A DNA stretch of 64,000 nucleotides from assembly GCF_000427785.1 (NCBI RefSeq), contig NZ_ATYR01000023.1:34781-98780 (forward strand), read 5' to 3'. The position numbers were made by a program, and so were the translations under genes. Positions 47,441 to 56,052 of the stretch are shown here, one piece after another (position 1 is the first letter of the stretch; each line of letters opens with the position of its first letter). Origin of the DNA: Massilia alkalitolerans DSM 17462. Its GTDB lineage: Bacteria; Pseudomonadota; Gammaproteobacteria; Burkholderiales; Burkholderiaceae_D. The notes beneath the pieces were generated by a model that made no database searches, had not been told where the DNA came from, and was given only the letters and a program-made list of their open reading frames with translations.

Positions 47441-48753
47441 GCCATCATCGCTTTCAGTTGTTCGACGCATCCACCCATCGGCGCCTCTTCACGCGTGCCC
47501 TGGCACAGGAAGGCTTCGATGTGCGGGTGCAGCCGCACCGCCTTGTCGGTCTCCGGATCGGCGCCCGGCACGTAGGCGCCGAGCGGGATCAGGTCGCGCA
47601 CCCGGGCGTGTTTCGCCAGCGAGGCCTTGAGCTTGCGGGCGGCCAGCTGGTGCTCCTGGCCGACGACCTGCGCCATGCAGCGCGAGATCGACTGGGCGAC
47701 GTCGATCGCCGGGTAGTGGCCGCGTTCGGCCAGTTCGCGCGTCAGCACGATGTGGCCGTCCAGGATCGCGCGCGCCGAATCGACCACCGGGTCCTGCTGG
47801 TCGTCGCCTTCGGCCAGCACGGTGTAGATCGCGCTCATGCTGCCTTTCGGGTTCTCGCCGTTGCCGGCCGATTCGACCAGCTGCGGCAGGTTCGAGAACA
47901 CCGAGGGCGGATAGCCGCGCGTGGCCGGCGGCTCGCCCAGCGACAGCGCGACTTCGCGCAGCGCCATCGCGTAGCGGGTCAGCGAATCGCACAGCAGCAG
48001 CACGTTCTGGCCGCGGTCGCGGAAGTGGGCCGCGATCGAGTGGCACAGTTCGGTGGCCATCACGCGCATCAGCGGCGACTCGTCGGCCGGAGCGACGACC
48101 AGGACCGCGCGCTTCAGGCCGTCCGGACCCAGCGACTTCTCGACGAATTCGCGCACCTCGCGGTTACGCTCGCCGATCAGGCCGACCACGATCACGTCGG
48201 CCACGGTCTGGCGCGTGATCAGGCCGAGCAGCACCGATTTGCCGACGCCGGAACCGGCCATCAGGCCGACGCGCTGGCCCTTGCCGATGGTGAGCATCGC
48301 ATTGATCGCACGCACGCCGACGTCCAGCGGTTCGTCCACCGGGGTCTTGCGCAAGGGGTTGACCTTGGGCGGGGTCGTGGACAAGGGCTGGTCGCCGCCG
48401 AGTTTACCCAGGCCGTCGATCGGCTCGCCCATGCCATTGACCATGCGGCCCATCCAGGATGGGCCGATCATCAGTTCGCTTTTCTCCTGCACCGGCAGCA
48501 CGCGCGCGCCGGTCGCCAGGCCGGATGCCTTCTTGAAGGGCATCAGGTAGCTGATCTTTTCCTTGAAGCCGACCACCTGCGCGTCCATCCAGCCGCCGTC
48601 GACGGTCTCGATGCGGCAGCGCTGGCCGGTGTGCAGCGGGCAGCCCACCGATTCCAGCAGCAGGCCCTGGGCGCCCACCAGGCGGCCGGTCGGGGTGGCG
48701 ACCGGCACCGCCCCGAGTTCGACCGCGCGCAGGCGCGCCGCGAGCGCCGTCAT
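47437..48753 (-). CDS. fliI: Flagellum-specific export ATPase FliI
   Basis: 438 residues. It is an F1-beta-like ATPase: Walker A GLMAGSGVGKSVLLG (about 163-177), then VGLIGERNREVREFVE, Walker B VLLLCDSLTRYAMALREVAL, and GYPPSVFSNLPQLVESAG. It unfolds and delivers substrates to the export gate. Its start overlaps fliH and its end overlaps fliJ. Confidence 0.96.
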   Translation of the reverse strand: MTALAARLRAVELGAVPVATPTGRLVGAQGLLLESVGCPLHTGQRCRIETVDGGWMDAQVVGFKEKISYLMPFKKASGLATGARVLPVQEKSELMIGPSWMGRMVNGMGEPIDGLGKLGGDQPLSTTPPKVNPLRKTPVDEPLDVGVRAINAMLTIGKGQRVGLMAGSGVGKSVLLGLITRQTVADVIVVGLIGERNREVREFVEKSLGPDGLKRAVLVVAPADESPLMRVMATELCHSIAAHFRDRGQNVLLLCDSLTRYAMALREVALSLGEPPATRGYPPSVFSNLPQLVESAGNGENPKGSMSAIYTVLAEGDDQQDPVVDSARAILDGHIVLTRELAERGHYPAIDVAQSISRCMAQVVGQEHQLAARKLKASLAKHARVRDLIPLGAYVPGADPETDKAVRLHPHIEAFLCQGTREEAPMGGCVEQLKAMMA

Positions 48754-49433
48754 CCGGCGTCCTCCTCGTCCAGCAGCTGCTCGCGCACCTGGTCCATCAC
48801 GGCCGTCAGGCGGCCCTGGCAGCCGGCGTCGACTTCATTGTCGCCGGAGCGCACCCGGCATTCGCCCGGCTCGAGGGCCGGGTCGGGCAGCAGGGTCCAC
48901 TTCTTGGCGCGCTTCGGGTCGAGCTCGAGCACGCGGCGCAGTTCTTCCGGATTCAGGAACACCTCGACCGCATCGCGCGAAGGCGGCATCACGCTCAGGG
49001 CTTCTTCCACCAGGGCGAGCAGCTGCACCGGCTGCAGCGCCAGCTCGGCGCGGATCACCTGGCGCGCGATCTTGCCGACCAGGTCCACGACTTCCTTGCG
49101 CTGGGCGGCGCGCATGTCGGTCTTGAGCTTTTTCAGGCCCTTGAGCATGGCGTCGATCGGCTTGGACAGCTCATCGAACTGGGCCAGCGCCATGGCGCGG
49201 CCTTCCTCGACGCCGCGCTGCAGGCCTTCGCTTTGTCCGACCGGGAAGCCGTCGGCGCGGCCCTGGTCCAGGCCGGCCTCGTAGCCTTCGCGCTGGCCCT
49301 GGCGGTAGCCGTCGGAGAGCGCGGCCTGCCATTCCTCGGCCGAGCCGATGCCGTCGCCCGCAGCCGTGCCCTTGGGCAGGGCGCTGGTCAGCTGGTACAG
49401 GGGCGGGAAGTGATAGGGCCGGAATTGCTTCAT
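48750..49433 (-). CDS. fliH: Flagellar assembly protein FliH
   Basis: 227 residues from ATG 49433 (MKQFRPYHFPPLYQL), the ATGA overlap with fliG; the frame is open further but only as a shadow of fliG. The central GYRQGQREGYEAGLDQGRADGF is the Gly-rich GxxxG repeat helix of FliH/YscL stator stalks, and the C-terminal domain (VVDLVGKIARQVIRAELALQ) resembles the F1 delta-like part. It regulates FliI. Confidence 0.93.
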   Translation of the reverse strand: MKQFRPYHFPPLYQLTSALPKGTAAGDGIGSAEEWQAALSDGYRQGQREGYEAGLDQGRADGFPVGQSEGLQRGVEEGRAMALAQFDELSKPIDAMLKGLKKLKTDMRAAQRKEVVDLVGKIARQVIRAELALQPVQLLALVEEALSVMPPSRDAVEVFLNPEELRRVLELDPKRAKKWTLLPDPALEPGECRVRSGDNEVDAGCQGRLTAVMDQVREQLLDEEDAG

Positions 49434-50452
49434 TCGGCTGTCGCCTCGGCAAACAGTGCGATGTCGATCTCGCCGGCGTCGGCCAGGTCCTTGACGGTGG
49501 CCATGATCTCGCGGCGGGTCTGTTCGATGCGCGACATCGGCACCGGGCCGGAACGGCGCATCAGGTCTTCGAAGCTCTGGGCCTGGCGCTTCGGCATCGC
49601 GCCCAGGATCGCATCGCGCAGTTGCGGCTCGGCGCCCTTGAGCGCGATCGCCCACTGCTCGAGCGGCACTTCGTCGAGCAGGCGGGTGATGACCTGTTCG
49701 GTCTGGCGCGACAGGATGAAGAAGTCGTACATCGACATCTCGATCTGCGACACGACCTCCGGATCGTGGGCGCGCAGCAGCTCCACCATGCCGGCGCGGT
49801 TGTCCTGCAGGCGATTGAGGATCTCGGCGACCTGGCGCACGCCTTCCACGCTGGCGCTTTGCGTATCCAGCGCGGCGAGGCAGCGGTTCACCAGTTCTTC
49901 CAGTTCGTGCAGCACGTCGCGCTCGATCTCATCCAGGCGGGCCATGTTCAGCAGCACCATCTCGCGCCCGTCGGCCGGCAGCGCTTCCAGGATCTGGGAA
50001 GCCAGCGCGGGGGGCAGGAAGGCCAGGAACACGGCCTGCATCTGCACGTGCTCGGTCGAGATGAACTCGGCCAGCCACTTCGGCGAGGCGTACTGCAGGC
50101 GCGCCATCATCGGGCGGATCTCGTCGCCGTAGATGGTGTTCAGGACGCTGTTGGCGATGTCGCTGCCGAGCGCCAGGTCGAGCGAGCGCTTCAGGTAGCT
50201 GCGCGAGGCGGCGTGCAGGCCGCTCTGCTCGCGGTAGTCGTCGAAGAAGTTCTGGACCGCGGTCTTGACCGAGTCGACCTTGATGCCGCTCATGCGCGAC
50301 ATCACCTGGGTCAGCTCCAGCAGTTCTTCGCGCTCGAGGCAGCGCAGCACCGCGGCGGCGCCTTCTTCGCCGATCGAGAGCAGCACGATGGCGGCCTGCT
50401 CGACCGGGGTCAGGACGGCTTCGCCGGCATCAAGGTTATTCAGTTCGGCCAT
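49430..50452 (-). CDS. fliG: Flagellar motor switch protein FliG
   Basis: 340 residues from ATG 50452 (MAELNNLDAGEAVLTPVEQA), which overlaps the fliF end by 17 bases. N-terminal VEQAAIVLLSIGEEGAAAVL, middle EHVQMQAVFLAFLPPALASQ (EHPQ variant EHVQ), and C-terminal ALKGAEPQLRDAILGAMPKR with the charged torque helix SRIEQTRREIMATVKDLADA. FliG sits on the MS ring and takes torque from MotA. Confidence 0.95.
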   Translation of the reverse strand: MAELNNLDAGEAVLTPVEQAAIVLLSIGEEGAAAVLRCLEREELLELTQVMSRMSGIKVDSVKTAVQNFFDDYREQSGLHAASRSYLKRSLDLALGSDIANSVLNTIYGDEIRPMMARLQYASPKWLAEFISTEHVQMQAVFLAFLPPALASQILEALPADGREMVLLNMARLDEIERDVLHELEELVNRCLAALDTQSASVEGVRQVAEILNRLQDNRAGMVELLRAHDPEVVSQIEMSMYDFFILSRQTEQVITRLLDEVPLEQWAIALKGAEPQLRDAILGAMPKRQAQSFEDLMRRSGPVPMSRIEQTRREIMATVKDLADAGEIDIALFAEATAE

Positions 50453-52196
50453 GTTTTTTCTGTACCCATTGTTTGACGACTTCGGCAACGCGCTCAGGCT
50501 CCTTGCCGGCGAGGACCTTCAGATGGTCGACCATCACGTCGACGGCCGAGCCGGCCGGCGGGAGGTCGTAGTTTTCGAGCAGCGGGACCACCGGCATCTT
50601 GCCCGGGGTGGTGGCGTCGGCGAGGGCGGCCGCACCGGCCAGGGCCGGGGTGCCCAGGGCGGCAGGCGAGCCTGCCGGCAGGGCGGCGATGGCGCCGTCG
50701 GCGGTCGCCGCAGCGCCACCCGGCGCACCCGGCAGGGCCGGCGCGGCAGGCATCAGCGGCGGCTGCGGCGCCAGGCGCGCGGTCGCGGCGCGCAGCAGCG
50801 GGCGGGCCAGCAGGAGGTAGGCGAGCAGTGCGCCCAGCGCATACAGGCCGTAATTGGTCATGTCGACCACGTTGTCGCGTTCCTGCCACCATTCCTGGGC
50901 GACTGGCGCGGCCGGGAAAGTCAGGCTGGAGACGGTCAGCACGTCGCCGCGCGCCGCGTCGATGCCGAGGCCGCCCTTCAGGATCTTCTCGATGTTCGCC
51001 AGCTCGGCCGGGGTATAGCCGACTTTCGGGTTGGCGGCGCTGGCATTGTTCAGCACCACCGCGACCGACAGTTTCTTCAGGCGGCCGCGCGAGCGCTTGA
51101 TCTGGGTGATCGCGCGGTCATAGGCGTACTGGCGGGTGGTGGCGTTCTTGCGCGCGCTGCCGTCGTCCGGCTTGGCCACAGTGGCGTCCGGTGCCTGGCC
51201 ATCGGCCGCAGCGGCCGGGTCGGCCACCGGCGGACGGTTCGACAGGGTGCCCGGCACGCCCAGCGCCATGCGGTTGCGCTCCATCTCTTCGCGCATCGCT
51301 TCGCTGGTGACCTTCGGGGCTTCGCCGTACTTTTCCTGGGTCTCTTCGATCTTGTCGTTGTCGACGTCGGCGGTGACGCTCATCTTGAAGTTGTTCGCGC
51401 CCAGCACCGGCGCCAGCAGTTCGTTGACGTTGCTGCGCACCTCGTCGGTGTAGCGCTTGGCCGCGCTGTTCTCGCCCTGGCCCTGGGCCTGGCCGTCGTA
51501 GCCGTCGGTCAGGTCGACGCGCGAGGACAGGTAGTTGCCGGCCTGGTCGACCAGCGACACGCGCGCCGGGTTCAGGTTGGCGACGCTGCTCGACACCATG
51601 TTGACGATGGCGGCGATCTGCTCGTTCGACAGCGAGCGGCCCGGCTTGACCGCGACCACGACCGAGGCCGAGGATTGGTCGCCGGCGCCGGCCACGAAGG
51701 AGCTCGACTTGGCGATCGCCAGGTGCACGCGCGCCGAGGCGATCGCGTCCATGGTCAGGATGCTCTGCGCCAGTTCGCCCTCGAGGCCGCGGCGGAAGCG
51801 CACGTCCTGCACGAACTGCGACACGCCGAGCGGGTCGTTGCGGTCCATCAGCTCGAGGCCGGCCGGCAGCTGGGCGGTCACGCCCTTGGCGGCCAGCAGC
51901 ATGCGCACCTTGCCCAGTTCGCCGGACGGCACCATCACCTGGCCGCTCTCCGGGTGGATGCGGTAGGGGATGGCTTCGGCTTCGAGCACGCTCATCATGT
52001 CGCTCGCGGCGACCTTTTCGCGTGCGCCGAACACCGGCTTGTAGTTGGACTGGTCCTGCCACAGGAACAGCATGACCGCGGCCGTGATGGCCACGGCCAG
52101 GCCGAGCAGCAGGCTGAGGTTGTTGCGCAGCGCCGGCGGCATGTCGGGCAGCGTCGGCTTCTTGCCGCCAAAGGCGGCCTTGAGGGTCGAAATCAC
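50436..52196 (-). CDS. fliF: MS-ring protein FliF
   Basis: 586 residues. The first helix (NNLSLLLGLAVAITAAVMLF) is near residue 25. Ring-building motifs follow (GQVMVPSGELGKVRMLLAAK, GLELMDRNDPLGVSQFVQDV, SARVHLAIAKSSSF, ASVVVAVKPGRSLSNEQIAA), then a second membrane helix (NYGLYALGALLAYLLLARPL) and a FliG-binding C-terminus (DHLKVLAGKEPERVAEVVKQ). It nucleates the basal body. Confidence 0.96.
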   Translation of the reverse strand: MISTLKAAFGGKKPTLPDMPPALRNNLSLLLGLAVAITAAVMLFLWQDQSNYKPVFGAREKVAASDMMSVLEAEAIPYRIHPESGQVMVPSGELGKVRMLLAAKGVTAQLPAGLELMDRNDPLGVSQFVQDVRFRRGLEGELAQSILTMDAIASARVHLAIAKSSSFVAGAGDQSSASVVVAVKPGRSLSNEQIAAIVNMVSSSVANLNPARVSLVDQAGNYLSSRVDLTDGYDGQAQGQGENSAAKRYTDEVRSNVNELLAPVLGANNFKMSVTADVDNDKIEETQEKYGEAPKVTSEAMREEMERNRMALGVPGTLSNRPPVADPAAAADGQAPDATVAKPDDGSARKNATTRQYAYDRAITQIKRSRGRLKKLSVAVVLNNASAANPKVGYTPAELANIEKILKGGLGIDAARGDVLTVSSLTFPAAPVAQEWWQERDNVVDMTNYGLYALGALLAYLLLARPLLRAATARLAPQPPLMPAAPALPGAPGGAAATADGAIAALPAGSPAALGTPALAGAAALADATTPGKMPVVPLLENYDLPPAGSAVDVMVDHLKVLAGKEPERVAEVVKQWVQKKHGRTE

Positions 52197-52221
52197 GAGA
52201 GTCTCTGGAATAGGGGAGAGG

Positions 52222-52575
52222 TCAGACCGGCAGCTTGATCAGTTCGTCCACGGCGCCCATGACTTTGTTGCGAACTTGCATGAGCATCGAGAAAGACAGG
52301 CTGGCCTGCTGGCTGGCCAGCATGGCGCCGACCAGGTCGTCGCTCTTGCCGGCGTCGACGGCGGCCATGCGTTCGCCGGCGGCGCGGTCTTCCGCGTCCA
52401 CGCTGGCGATTGCATCCTTCATGGATTGCGTAAAGGAAAATGCGCCTTGCGAATTGTTAAATGTGGTGCCGGTTGACATGTCGGCGGCCGGAACGACGGC
52501 CAGACGCTTGGCTTCGTTTGTCAGGGCGGCAAGGTCAGCTTTGATCAGACCGACAAGTTCAGTTCCCATTCTCAA
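52222..52575 (-). CDS. fliE: MS-ring/rod junction protein FliE
   Basis: 117 residues. The C-terminal half carries FliE features: GTTFNNSQGAFSFTQSMKDA, then LVGAMLASQQASLSFSMLMQ and VRNKVMGAVDELIKLPV. It joins the MS ring to the rod. It is the first gene of the minus-strand fliEFGHIJ-fliDST-fliKLA-motAB-flgMN run. Confidence 0.92.
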   Translation of the reverse strand: MRMGTELVGLIKADLAALTNEAKRLAVVPAADMSTGTTFNNSQGAFSFTQSMKDAIASVDAEDRAAGERMAAVDAGKSDDLVGAMLASQQASLSFSMLMQVRNKVMGAVDELIKLPV

Positions 52576-52902
52576 TCCAGTACGAAAAAAGAGGTGTTGC
52601 GCGTGTTGTGCGAAGGCGACAAAGTGTGTCTTGTTTTGTCGTCAGAAAACCCGTCGAAGGGCATGTTTTGTTAAATCAGTGTCTACGAACGGCCGTTTTA
52701 TTCTTGACCCTTTTGTTGGGGCTTTCCTCTGTCAATGCAGGGAAAGAGGCCGTTTGTTGCAATGCGATGGGAGAGATATTACCGTAGGGCAAGTGGGAAA
52801 TCAAAGGCGAATGTCAAAGTCTTTGGCGTACATCTCCATGTATAATAGTTTCCCTGCGGAATGAAAAAAAGATATTCGCCGTTTCCTAGTGACCAATAAA
52901 CA
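52576..52902. promoter_or_regulatory. Divergent fliE/fliM regulatory region
   Basis: A 327-base gap, more AT-rich than its surroundings, drives both large operons outward. On the plus strand TATAAT (52841-52846) is a perfect -10, but without a good -35. An inverted repeat CTTTCC/GGAAAG lies at about 52722-52746, and GGCCGTTT occurs twice (near 52691 and 52749). No sigma-54 -24/-12 pair is visible, and no lafK-type regulator gene is present, although Flag-2 loci usually have one here. Confidence 0.5.
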
Positions 52903-53808
52903 ATGCCGATGAATCCACTCGACCGATCGCGCAAGGACGGGGCCGACCGTTCCGGAAAGTACCAGGGTAGTTACCAGGTACTCGATCCCAGCCTGCTGGG
53001 ACGCCCGGTGCACCTGCTGCCGAAGTTCGCGCGCCGTTTCGCCGACGCCCTGGCCACGACGATGGCCGGACCCGGCGGGCGCCGCTACTGGGGCAGCTGG
53101 CGGCTGGCGAACCTGGCCTTCGAGCGTGCTCCCGACCAGGACGGCCTGCGCTGGCTGGCGGTGGCCGGTCCCCTGGGAACCGCCGCGGTCGCCTTCGAGC
53201 GCAGCTTGCTGCTGGATTTGCTGGAAGGCCGCTACGGCCGCAAGAACGCGGCGCCGAGCGCGCCGCGCGACCCCAGCCTGGAGCGCGTGACCGCGACCGA
53301 GGAGCGCCTGGCAGCGACCCTCACCGCGCAGCTGGCCGAACAGCTGCATGCGCGCGTGGCCGAAGGCCTGGCGGCGGTCGGCGTGGACGTGCCGGGCGCC
53401 GATGCCGCGGTGGTGGAAGTGCCGAGCCCCGCGAGCGCGCCGGGCAAGGCCGGCTGGGTCATCCGCGTCACCCTGGCGCAGGGCGAGCAGCAGAGCCACT
53501 GCTGGATCGGCCTGGACCAGGAACTGATGGCCCATGTGCTGCAGGGCCTGAAGGAAGAGCGCAGCAGCGTGCGCACCGCGCGCGCCGGCAACGACGGCCT
53601 GTCCTCCGGCCTGTTCGTGAAGCTCGAAGGGCGCCTGGTCAGCAAGGAAACCACATTGGGCGCGCTGTTCGAACTGAAGGTGGGCGACGTCATTCCGGTG
53701 TCGGTCGGACGCGCCGACGTGCTGCTGGACGAATCGCGCCTGTTCACGGCCGCCGTGGCCGAGCACAAAGGAAAACTCTGTTTAACCTCTTTTGAAGATG
53801 CCGAGTAA
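52903..53808 (+). CDS. fliM: Short FliM-type motor switch protein (LfiM-like)
   Basis: 301 residues, about 30 shorter than typical FliM. The N-terminal CheY-binding motif (LSQDEIDALL in classical FliM) is absent; the protein begins MPMNPLDRSRKDGADRSGKY. The middle domain is recognisable only weakly (LPKFARRFADALATTM, WRLANLAFERAP), and the C-terminal SPOA domain is clear (VSKETTLGALFELKVGDVIPVSVG region, then LLDESRLFTAAVAEHKGKL). It should sit in the C ring with FliG and FliN. It starts the fliMNPQR-flhBA operon and abuts fliN with no gap. Confidence 0.88.
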   Translation: MPMNPLDRSRKDGADRSGKYQGSYQVLDPSLLGRPVHLLPKFARRFADALATTMAGPGGRRYWGSWRLANLAFERAPDQDGLRWLAVAGPLGTAAVAFERSLLLDLLEGRYGRKNAAPSAPRDPSLERVTATEERLAATLTAQLAEQLHARVAEGLAAVGVDVPGADAAVVEVPSPASAPGKAGWVIRVTLAQGEQQSHCWIGLDQELMAHVLQGLKEERSSVRTARAGNDGLSSGLFVKLEGRLVSKETTLGALFELKVGDVIPVSVGRADVLLDESRLFTAAVAEHKGKLCLTSFEDAE

Positions 53809-54165
53809 ATGGACATGAACCTGAACGATCAACTCACTGGTGACGTGATCATCGACGACCTGGAGGGCGTCGAAGCCGCCACCGCCGTCGCGGGCAAGAA
53901 CGCGGCGCGCCAGCTGCCGCAGATGATGCGCCGGATCCCGGTGACCCTGACGCTGGAAGTGGGCTCGGCCCGCATCTCGCTGCAGGAGCTGATGGCGATC
54001 GGCCCGTCCTCGGTGGTGCCGCTCGACGCCCTGGCCGGCGAGCCGCTGGTCATCAAGGTCAACGGCGCGCCGATCGGCCGCGCCGAAGTCGTCGTCGCCG
54101 GCGAGCAGTACGGCCTGAAGGTCATCGACCTCGACGGCCTGAACCTGGACGCCCTGACGTCATGA
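53809..54165 (+). CDS. fliN: Motor switch protein FliN
   Basis: 118 residues. The SPOA domain is visible: RRIPVTLTLEVGSARISLQE, LMAIGPSSVVPLDALAGEPL and VIKVNGAPIGRAEVVVAGEQ. The start lies immediately after the fliM stop and the stop overlaps fliP. It forms the base of the C ring and docks FliH for export. Confidence 0.95.
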   Translation: MDMNLNDQLTGDVIIDDLEGVEAATAVAGKNAARQLPQMMRRIPVTLTLEVGSARISLQELMAIGPSSVVPLDALAGEPLVIKVNGAPIGRAEVVVAGEQYGLKVIDLDGLNLDALTS

Positions 54166-54947
54166 CGTTGGCAGTCCGCGGCGCATCCAGGCGCCGCGCC
54201 GCGCTGGCGCTGGCCGGCGCGCTGGCCTTGCCGCTGCTGCTGGTCGCGCTGCCTGCCGACGCCCAGCAGCAGGGGCCGAGCATCCTGCCCGGGGTGATCC
54301 CCGGCTCGACCCAGGGGATGACGGTCAAGTCGCAGATCCTGGTCCTGATGACCCTGCTCGGGCTGCTGCCCGTGATGGTCATGATGATGACCAGCTTCAC
54401 CCGTTTCGTGATCGTGCTGTCGCTGCTGCGCCAGGCCCTCGGCCTGCAGCAGGGCCTGCCGAACCGGATCATCACCGGCATCGCGCTGATCCTGACCTTG
54501 CTGGTGATGCGTCCGGTCGGCGAAGCCGTGTGGAAGGACGCCTTCCTGCCCTATGACCGCGACCAGATCGGCCTGGAGCAGGCCTTGAGAATCGCCGAGG
54601 TGCCGGTGACGCGCTTCATGCTGGCCCAGACCAGCAAGACCGCGCTGACCCAGGTCGCGCACCTGGCGGGCGAACCGGCCAACCTGGCGCCCGAGCAGCG
54701 CAGCTTCACCGTCAAGCTGGCGGCCTTCGTGCTGTCCGAGCTCAAGACCGCCTTCCAGATCGGGGCGATGCTGTTCATCCCCTTCCTGATCATCGACCTG
54801 GTGGTGTCCTCGGTGCTGATGGCGATGGGCATGATGATGCTGTCTCCCCTGGTGATCTCGCTGCCCTTCAAGCTGCTGCTGTTCGTGCTGGTGGATGGCT
54901 GGACCCTGACCGTGAACACGCTGGTCGGCAGTATCCATGGTTATTAG
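54162..54947 (+). CDS. fliP: Export gate protein FliP
   Basis: 261 residues with a cleavable-looking signal (ALAGALALPLLLVALPADAQ), as in other FliP. Motifs are MMMTSFTRFVIVLSLLRQAL, GLQQGLPNRIITGIALILTL, and the C-terminal FQIGAMLFIPFLIIDLVVSS with VLMAMGMMMLSPLVISLPFK. FliP is the main gate subunit with FliQ and FliR. No fliO lies between fliN and fliP; the overlap is four bases. Confidence 0.96.
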   Translation: MTLAVRGASRRRAALALAGALALPLLLVALPADAQQQGPSILPGVIPGSTQGMTVKSQILVLMTLLGLLPVMVMMMTSFTRFVIVLSLLRQALGLQQGLPNRIITGIALILTLLVMRPVGEAVWKDAFLPYDRDQIGLEQALRIAEVPVTRFMLAQTSKTALTQVAHLAGEPANLAPEQRSFTVKLAAFVLSELKTAFQIGAMLFIPFLIIDLVVSSVLMAMGMMMLSPLVISLPFKLLLFVLVDGWTLTVNTLVGSIHGY

Positions 54948-54978
54948 CTATAAGCGACCGAACGAGAGACATAATTAA

Positions 54979-55248
54979 ATGAGTCCTGATATCGCAGTCG
55001 ACCTGGTGGCCGAGGCCCTGCAGGTCGTGATGCTGCTGGTGCTGGTGCTGGTGGTGCCGGGCCTGGTGATGGGCCTGATCGTGGCGCTGTTCCAGGCCGC
55101 GACCCAGATCAACGAGCAGACCCTGAGCTTCCTGCCACGCCTGCTGGTGACGCTGGCGGCGGTGATCCTGGCCGGCCACTGGATGACCTCGACGCTGATG
55201 GATTACTGCGTCTCGGTGTTCCAGCGCGCGGCCACGCTCGCGTCCTGA
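54979..55248 (+). CDS. fliQ: Export gate protein FliQ
   Basis: 89 residues, the standard size, with two membrane helices. AVDLVAEALQVVMLLVLVLV and GLIVALFQAATQINEQTLSF, with the NEQTLSF segment, fix the family. It lies 31 bases after fliP. Confidence 0.96.
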   Translation: MSPDIAVDLVAEALQVVMLLVLVLVVPGLVMGLIVALFQAATQINEQTLSFLPRLLVTLAAVILAGHWMTSTLMDYCVSVFQRAATLAS

Positions 55249-55266
55249 CGGGAACTAGAACAAACG

Positions 55267-56052
55267 ATGGAGCTGGTCGGCTTCCTGCTGCCGCTGATGA
55301 ATGCCCTGTGGTGGCCGTTCGCCCGCATCATGGCCATGATGGCGACCGCCCCGGTGCTGGGCGAGGGCGCGGTGTCGGTGCCGGTGCGCGCGCTGCTGGC
55401 CGTGGCCCTGTCCTTCATGATGCTGCCGGTGACGACCCAGAGCGCGGGCGCGCTGCCGGATCCGTTCTCGCTGGCCGGGGTGGTGACGATGTTCGAGCAG
55501 GCCGTGATCGGCGGCGTGATCGGGCTGGCGATGCAGTTCGCGATGGCCGTCATCGGGATGCTGGGCTTCCTGGCCTCGAGCCAGATCGGCTTCTCGATGG
55601 CCCAGATGAATGACCCGATGAACGGCCAGGCCTCGGACGTGGTGTCGGGCCTGTTGTCGCTGCTGGCGATCCTGGTGTTCTTCGGGATCGACGGCCACCT
55701 GGTGCTGATGGGCGTGGTGGGCCAGAGCTTCAAGGCCTGGCCCGTCGGCGCCGGCTACGGGCCGCTGTTGCTGGAGGCGGTGGCGCTCAATCTGGCCTGG
55801 GTGTTTTCGGCGGCGATGCTGCTGGCGCTGCCGATCGTGTTTTCGACCATGGTGGTGCAGATCGGTTTCGGTTTCCTGAACCGGGTTTCGCCGAGCCTGA
55901 ACCTGTTCTCGCTGGGCTTTTCGCTGGTGACGATCTTTGGCCTCCTGATGCTGGTGCAGGTGGTGCGTTTCATCCCCGAGCACTACGTCGCGATGACCAA
56001 CCAGATCCTGGAGATGCTGCAGGAGCAGATGAAGGTGGCGCATGGCCGATAA
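55267..56052 (+). CDS. fliR: Export gate protein FliR
   Basis: 261 residues with about six membrane helices. LWWPFARIMAMMATAPVLGE at the N-terminus, MAQMNDPMNGQASDVVSGLL in the middle and MVVQIGFGFLNRVSPSLNLF later are FliR family motifs. Its 3' end overlaps flhB by 11 bases. Confidence 0.95.
   Translation: MELVGFLLPLMNALWWPFARIMAMMATAPVLGEGAVSVPVRALLAVALSFMMLPVTTQSAGALPDPFSLAGVVTMFEQAVIGGVIGLAMQFAMAVIGMLGFLASSQIGFSMAQMNDPMNGQASDVVSGLLSLLAILVFFGIDGHLVLMGVVGQSFKAWPVGAGYGPLLLEAVALNLAWVFSAAMLLALPIVFSTMVVQIGFGFLNRVSPSLNLFSLGFSLVTIFGLLMLVQVVRFIPEHYVAMTNQILEMLQEQMKVAHGR

Noticed and set aside
52576..52902. A lafK-type sigma-54 regulator or sigma-54 promoter between fliE and fliM
   Set aside because: The gap is only 327 bases with no coding frame of that kind and no TGGCAC-N5-TTGC element on either strand.
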